Source of the DNA: an uncultured Ruminococcus sp.
Lineage (GTDB): Bacteria; Bacillota; Clostridia; Oscillospirales; Ruminococcaceae
DNA: 64,000 nucleotides
Assembly (NCBI RefSeq): GCF_947301925.1
Contig: NZ_CAMYUE010000004.1
Span: 1-64,000, forward strand
Direction of reading: 5' to 3'
Of the stretch, positions 59,191 to 64,000 are shown piece after piece. The translations under genes were made by a program, and so were the position numbers. How positions within the stretch are numbered: position 1 is the stretch's first letter; each line of letters begins with the position of its first letter. The notes beneath the pieces were generated by a model that was not told the DNA's origin, did not search any database, and saw only the letters and a program-made list of their open reading frames with translations.

Positions 59191-61911
59191 TCACTTGGTG
59201 CCGTCCACAAGATATATGAACTTCACGCTGCCGTCCATCTTGTCGGATATTCCCGAGTAGCTGTTGTACTCCCTTGAAGCGTCCCTCATGGCCTTCAGGG
59301 TCTCTATGATATCGGGGAGCTTCTCGTCCACTGCTCCTGTCAGCACTGATATGCCTTCGTCATTGAAGCGTATCATGCCGTCGTTGAGCTCCTTGGCGCC
59401 GCTTTCCAGTCTGCCCACGCCGTCGATGAGTTCGGCGCTGCCTGACTTCATGGCGCCTATGCCGTTATATAGCTCTACCGAGCCGCCCGAAAGCTTTGAA
59501 GCGCCTGCGCTGAGCTGCATAAGGGAATCGTACAGCGTCTTTGTGCCTGCGGTAAGCTGTGAGCTGCCGCCGTAAAGCTGTGCAAGGCCGCCGTCCAGTG
59601 CCACAGCGCCGTCCGAGAGCTTTCCTATGCCGCCGTTAATGGTAAGTGAGCCCTGCGAGAGCTGTGCAAGGCCGCTGTCCAGAGCCGAGGCTCCGTCTGA
59701 GAGCTGACCGATACCGCCGCTGAGATCAACAGCTCCTGCCGACAGTCTGCCCAGACCTGTATTCAGCGAAGCGTTTCCGCTGCTGAGACTGTCGATGCCC
59801 TTGAACAGGGCGTCAAGACCGCCTATGAGCTGTCCGCTGCCTCCTGTAAGATCACCTATGCCGCTGTCAAGGGCTGCTGCGCCTGTGCTCAGGTCTGCTG
59901 CGCCCTTTGAGAGCTGTGCCGTGGAGTCGGAGAGCTGCTGTGTGCCTGCGGAGAGCGCCTTTCCGCCGTCGCTGAGCGTGCCGAGGCCGCTCTGTAAGGC
60001 TGACGCGCCGTTCTGCGCCGACTCAAGGCCTGCGCTGAGCTGACCCAGACCGCCGCTGAGCTGCTGTGCTCCAGACTGTACCGAAGCGGCACCTGCGCTG
60101 AGAGCGCCGCCCTCCGCCATAGACGCGGAGATCTGCTTCTGACCCTCTATGGTCTGCTGCAATGTTCCTATAGCCACAGCAAGCTCCTGTGAGGGAGACT
60201 GCTGGTATAATGCCTGCAATGCCGCAAGTGCCTGTTCGTTGGCGGCAATGGTTGTATCCAGCGACGTGCCTGCCTGTGTGATGCCTGCGGAGAGCTGTGA
60301 AGCTCCCTCGCTGAGAGCTGAGGCGCCGCCTGTGAGACTGTCTGCTCCTGCCTTTGCTGCGATAACGCCCTCTGTTATGGCGTCTGCGCCGCTCTTTGCG
60401 AAGCTTATGCCCTCGGCAAGCTGTCCTGCGGAGGCAGAGAGCTTTGCCGCGCCGTCATTTACTGCTGCCGCGCCCTGTGAGAGCTGTGCGGAGCCCTCCT
60501 TCACCTTGCTGCTGCCGTCGGCCAGAGCGCCTGCGCCCTGGGACAAGGAGCCTGCACCTGCTTTCAGTGCGTCGGAGCCATCCTTTACCTGTGCGAAGCC
60601 TGCGGTCATGGCGTCGGAGCCTGCCTTTGCGTCCTTCAGGCCGCTGCTGAGAGCCTCAGCTCCTGCGGATACCTGTCCGAAGCCGCCTGCGAGAGCTGCG
60701 GAGCCCTCCTTTGCGGAGCCTATGCCCTTTGACAGCTCATCTGCGCCGCCGCCGAGCTGTCCCAGACCGTCTCTGAGCTGTGAAGCTCCGTCCTTTGCGC
60801 TGCCAAGACCTGCCGCAAATGTTCCTGTGGAGTCGGAGAGAGTCTTTGCGCCGTCGGTGATCTTCTTTGCACCGCCGTCAAGCTCTGCGGCGCCGTTTTT
60901 CAGCTCCAGAGAGCCTGCAAGGAGCTTGTCGATGCCGTCGGTGAGATCTCCTGTGCCGCCCGAAAGCTTCTTTATGCCGTCATAGAGGGCGGCTGTACCG
61001 TCGGAGAGCTTCTCCGCACCGTCGCTGAGCTCCTTCAGCTTGCCCTTGAGGTCGTCAAGGTCTGCGGCGTTATCCACGTCGAGCTGTGAGAATATCTCGT
61101 TGGAGACAACTGTCACTGAGGTGTTCATATCAAAGTCGGTAACGTCTGCGGAGACCTCGAAGCTGTCGGGGATATTCACGTCGACGCCCTCTATGCTGTC
61201 AAGGCCGAGGCTGTCGCCCAGACCGGGGAATGCCATGCCTACAACTATAAGCTTTTCGCCGTCGGAGATGACCTTGCCGTTTGTTACCTCTACGTTGATG
61301 TACTTATCCGTGCTGAGGACTGCGGCGCTGGCTGCCATGAAGGGGACGTACAGCTCCTTATCCCTGCCGTTTACGGTCTTTGTGACCTTCTTGTTGTTCT
61401 TGTATGTCCAGCGGATAACGAGATGACCGCTTTTGCCTTTGATGCTCTCGGGAGTTGCCTTTTTGCCGTCAAGGAAATACTCCATTGTAACGTCCACGGG
61501 GAGCTCCTTGTCAGAATAGCCCTTGTAGTAGATATCGCTGCCCTCGGCGTCCCAGCTGAGGTTCTCGCCGTTCACCTCAAATGACTGGTCGCCCTTGACA
61601 TTGACGATATTGCTGAGGTCTGAGATATCGGATATGCTTCCCAGAGCGGGAGCATTCTTCAGCCAGTCGCTGACAACTACGTTCTTTACCGAGGAATCAC
61701 TGTTGCAGAGGACATAAACGGTCTCGTCCTTGTAGGCGTTCTCTCCGTTGTCCTGTCTGGAGGAGCCTTCGCTGCCCGATTGGGGGGCGGCGGTCTTTTT
61801 CAGGGCCTCCTGTGTTCTGCCGCTGTTCTTTGCGTATGCTATAGAGCCTGTTGCGCCTGCGGAAACAGCTGCCGCAAGCAGAGCTGCCATTATCTTATTG
61901 ACCTTTTTCAT
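59191..61911 (-). CDS. Exported YhgE/Pip-like heptad-repeat protein next to MMPL transporter
   Basis: 906 residues with AAGGAGAG ahead. A signal peptide covers about 1-27. After a beta-rich N-terminal part (about 60-270), residues 285-830 are a long series of seven-residue xxxLxxG units (for example LSDGTAALYDGIKKLSGG and GIGQLSDGASALDSGLAQL). This is the signature of YhgE/Pip-type proteins, which often sit with MMPL transporters (family knowledge). The C-terminus is short and shows no membrane span, unlike typical YhgE. Repeats make a rod. It probably works with the MMPL protein encoded 18 bases upstream. Confidence 0.85.
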   Translation of the reverse strand: MKKVNKIMAALLAAAVSAGATGSIAYAKNSGRTQEALKKTAAPQSGSEGSSRQDNGENAYKDETVYVLCNSDSSVKNVVVSDWLKNAPALGSISDISDLSNIVNVKGDQSFEVNGENLSWDAEGSDIYYKGYSDKELPVDVTMEYFLDGKKATPESIKGKSGHLVIRWTYKNNKKVTKTVNGRDKELYVPFMAASAAVLSTDKYINVEVTNGKVISDGEKLIVVGMAFPGLGDSLGLDSIEGVDVNIPDSFEVSADVTDFDMNTSVTVVSNEIFSQLDVDNAADLDDLKGKLKELSDGAEKLSDGTAALYDGIKKLSGGTGDLTDGIDKLLAGSLELKNGAAELDGGAKKITDGAKTLSDSTGTFAAGLGSAKDGASQLRDGLGQLGGGADELSKGIGSAKEGSAALAGGFGQVSAGAEALSSGLKDAKAGSDAMTAGFAQVKDGSDALKAGAGSLSQGAGALADGSSKVKEGSAQLSQGAAAVNDGAAKLSASAGQLAEGISFAKSGADAITEGVIAAKAGADSLTGGASALSEGASQLSAGITQAGTSLDTTIAANEQALAALQALYQQSPSQELAVAIGTLQQTIEGQKQISASMAEGGALSAGAASVQSGAQQLSGGLGQLSAGLESAQNGASALQSGLGTLSDGGKALSAGTQQLSDSTAQLSKGAADLSTGAAALDSGIGDLTGGSGQLIGGLDALFKGIDSLSSGNASLNTGLGRLSAGAVDLSGGIGQLSDGASALDSGLAQLSQGSLTINGGIGKLSDGAVALDGGLAQLYGGSSQLTAGTKTLYDSLMQLSAGASKLSGGSVELYNGIGAMKSGSAELIDGVGRLESGAKELNDGMIRFNDEGISVLTGAVDEKLPDIIETLKAMRDASREYNSYSGISDKMDGSVKFIYLVDGTK

Positions 61912-61929
61912 ATCTGTCTCTCCTTTATA

Positions 61930-64000
61930 TCACACTGTTCCGAATAAGTGATGGTGCCTTGTATGCTTTTTGTTCTTCGGAAGGAAGCCTGCGCTGGTCC
62001 TGCATATTATGCTGTCGAATACCATGAACATAGAGGGCAGCACGGTTATTACTATCACCATGGAGATGAGAGCGCCTCTTGCCAGGAGCATACACAGCTC
62101 CGAGATAAGTCCGATATCCGAGTAAAGGGCAACGCCGACTGTTGCGGCGAAGAAGCCCAGCGCCGAGGTGATGACGGATCTTATGGAGGTGCCCAGGGCG
62201 ATGCCGACGGACTCCTTTTTGTCCTTGCCGCTGCTGCGCTCGGTGCGGTATCTTGTGGTCATGAGTATCGCGTAGTCAACGGTGGCGCCAAGCTGTATGG
62301 TGCCTATTACTATGGGAGCTATGAACGAAAGCTTCGAGCCTGTATAGCAGGCTGTTCCCAGATTTATCATGATGGCAAGCTCGATGACCGATACAAGTAT
62401 CACAGGGAGGGATATGGACTTGAAGGTGAATGCTATGATAAGGAATATAGCTGCTATGGAAAGGAAATTCACCACCTTGAAGTCCTTGTCGGTGATAGTG
62501 ATGAGGTCCTTTGTGGCGGGAGCCTCGCCTATGAGCATTGCTTCGGAGTCGTATCTCACGGCGATGTCGTTGAGCTCCTTAACCTGCTGATTTACTGCGT
62601 CGGAGGCTACCTCGTACTCGGAGCCTATGAGCATTATCTGCCATCTGTCGCTCTTGAGGACGCTTTTTATCTCGTCGGGAACAGCCTCTTCCGGGATAGC
62701 GGAGCCCACCAGAGAATTGAAGCCTGCGGCGAACTGAACGCCGTCCACATTCTTCATCTCGCTGAGCATATTATTTGCGTCCTTGGCGCTCATTGCCGAA
62801 TCCACCATGAGTATGTGGGTGCTGTTCATGTTGTACTCCTCCTCCAGCTTCGTGTTTGCGATAACGCTGTCAAGGGTCTTTGGGAGTGTGCTGTCCAGCT
62901 TGTAGTACACGCCGTAGTGGCTGTTGCCGTACACCGCAGGTATCAGAAGAACTATGCCTGCTGTGAGGAATGCCCATGAGTGCTTTACTATGAATGAGGA
63001 GGTGCGCCTGAATGCGGGGAGGAAATCCCTGTGTGAGGTGCGCCCGATAGCCTTATCAAATATGAGTATCATGGAGGGAAGGACTGTGACGCAGGCGATA
63101 ACTCCGCATACAACGCCCTTTGCCATTACTATTCCCAGGTCAAGGCCGAGGGTGAATGTCATGAAGCACATTGCAAGGAAGCCTGCCACTGTTGTGAATG
63201 AGCTTCCCACAACCGATGTGATAGTTGCCGCGATAGCGTGTGCCATTGCGTCCTGCCTGCTGTCGGGGAAGTACTTCTGCTGTTCCTTGTAGCTGTGCCA
63301 CAGGAATATTGAGTAGTCCATTGTAACGCCAAGCTGGAGCACCATTGCAAGAGCCTGTGTTATAAAGGATATCTCGCCCAGGAATATGTTGGAGCCTAAG
63401 TTCCATACCACCGCGAAGCCTATGCTCAGCATGAAGAATACGGGTATCAGGAAGGAGTCCATAGTCACCATAAGGACTATGCTTGTGAGTATAACCGCGA
63501 TGACTGCGTAGATGAGGGTCTCGCTCTCGGTGATGTTCTTCATGTCAAGGGTCATTGCGGACATACCGCTGATGAAGCACTGCTTTGAGGTTACGTTCCT
63601 CATCTCCTCAACAGCGGCGAGAGTTCCGTCGCCCGAGGTGGTATCGTCGAAGAATACCGCCATAAGTGTGGAGTCGCCCTTGTTGAAGAAGTCGTATATG
63701 TTGCTTGGAAGTATCTCCTTCGGTATGGTGCAGTCCGTCATGGACTGGTAGCATACCACGTTGGAAACATGGTCTATGTCGGATATCTTATCGGCGGTGG
63801 CGGCCACGTCCTTGTCGCTCATGCCCTCCACCATTACCAGTGAAAAGCCGCCCTGACCGAAGTCCTCCTTCAGTATGTCCTGTCCCTTCATGGTGTTTAT
63901 GTCCTTGGGCAGGTAGGAGAGTATATCGTAATTTACCCGTGTGCCGATATAGCCTATAGCCGACGGTATCAGCAGCAGCACGGCGATAATGAGTATGAAA
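61930..64000 (-). CDS. MMPL/RND-family transporter, 5' end beyond the window
   Basis: At least 690 residues; the frame runs off the right edge, so the true start is not seen. The fold is MMPL: membrane helices alternating with two outside domains, and RND signature aspartates in GVTMDYSIFLWHSYKE and GATVDYAILMTTRYR. These transporters move lipids or other hydrophobic compounds using the proton gradient (family knowledge). It is the first visible gene of the operon and precedes the heptad-repeat protein by 18 bases. Substrate unknown. Confidence 0.88.
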   Translation of the reverse strand, partial: FILIIAVLLLIPSAIGYIGTRVNYDILSYLPKDINTMKGQDILKEDFGQGGFSLVMVEGMSDKDVAATADKISDIDHVSNVVCYQSMTDCTIPKEILPSNIYDFFNKGDSTLMAVFFDDTTSGDGTLAAVEEMRNVTSKQCFISGMSAMTLDMKNITESETLIYAVIAVILTSIVLMVTMDSFLIPVFFMLSIGFAVVWNLGSNIFLGEISFITQALAMVLQLGVTMDYSIFLWHSYKEQQKYFPDSRQDAMAHAIAATITSVVGSSFTTVAGFLAMCFMTFTLGLDLGIVMAKGVVCGVIACVTVLPSMILIFDKAIGRTSHRDFLPAFRRTSSFIVKHSWAFLTAGIVLLIPAVYGNSHYGVYYKLDSTLPKTLDSVIANTKLEEEYNMNSTHILMVDSAMSAKDANNMLSEMKNVDGVQFAAGFNSLVGSAIPEEAVPDEIKSVLKSDRWQIMLIGSEYEVASDAVNQQVKELNDIAVRYDSEAMLIGEAPATKDLITITDKDFKVVNFLSIAAIFLIIAFTFKSISLPVILVSVIELAIMINLGTACYTGSKLSFIAPIVIGTIQLGATVDYAILMTTRYRTERSSGKDKKESVGIALGTSIRSVITSALGFFAATVGVALYSDIGLISELCMLLARGALISMVIVITVLPSMFMVFDSIICRTSAGFLPKNKKHTRHHHLFGTV

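Noticed and set aside
60149..60985. A long plus-strand frame opposite the heptad-repeat gene
   Set aside because: It is the antisense shadow of the heptad array. The minus-strand gene has a signal peptide, a ribosome site and a recognised family.
62000..62979. Long plus-strand frame opposite the MMPL gene (1948-2979 of its kilobase range)
   Set aside because: It lacks a ribosome site and a recognised family and lies fully antisense to the transporter.

Overview
The window looks like a chromosome segment of a Ruminococcus-type gut or rumen Firmicute (Oscillospiraceae). The basis is several secreted proteins ending in paired dockerin repeats, one LPQTG wall-anchored protein with a sortase in the same window, BspA-like leucine-rich repeat proteins, an agr-type peptide quorum-sensing locus, and Firmicute-style AGGAGG ribosome sites and TTGACA/TATAAT promoters. 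The assignment is inference; no rRNA or other taxonomic marker is present.

The left part (1-28.5 kb) is AT-rich accessory DNA full of mobile and broken genes. Positions 100-9138 (minus strand) hold one compact defence-like operon: a PP-loop PAPS-reductase-family protein with a ferredoxin-like tail, DUF4007, a large P-loop ATPase, a superfamily 2 helicase, a GHKL ATPase and a phospholipase D-like protein. The PP-loop gene is split by a group II intron whose removal would restore the frame. The ATPase and helicase genes are truncated and joined by an apparent deletion, so the operon is probably non-functional as a whole. A divergent SLOG/HTH pair with shared operator repeats follows, then an AlbA_2 protein, an SDR enzyme and a nitrosative-stress cluster (Crp/Fnr regulator, 4Fe-4S protein, Hcp). 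Next come an AAA-DUF4143 ATPase, a DUF6076 protein, and the end of a mobile element (inverted-repeat oriT-like region, TnpW-like protein, large serine recombinase, tRNA 3' fragment).

Positions 22.5-28.5 kb hold an LRR-dockerin protein and an unusual cassette: a 39-residue ORF, two cloverleaf tRNAs with leucine anticodons but no long variable arm, a small HTH protein, and a serine-like tRNA with a badly paired acceptor stem. A run of small metabolic genes and gene fragments follows, including a truncated lysA fused to a broken zinc-ribbon gene.

The middle part (28.6-43.9 kb) carries a FAD oxidoreductase and an orphan sensor kinase. Divergent from the kinase are a lipoprotein and an LPQTG protein that share a domain and an upstream palindrome. 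Then come a nucleotide-sugar epimerase, a methyltransferase, a beta-propeller dockerin protein, small zinc proteins, a macro-NADAR fusion, an ABC-F protein, a rhomboid-like membrane protein and a sortase.

The right part (44-64 kb) is GC-richer and looks core-like. It has two very large dockerin proteins, an agrB-agrA-agrC-agrD locus with a recognisable cyclic peptide precursor, a calcium-type P-ATPase, a GNAT acetyltransferase, an ECF sigma/anti-sigma pair, and a heptad-repeat protein next to an MMPL transporter that runs off the right edge.
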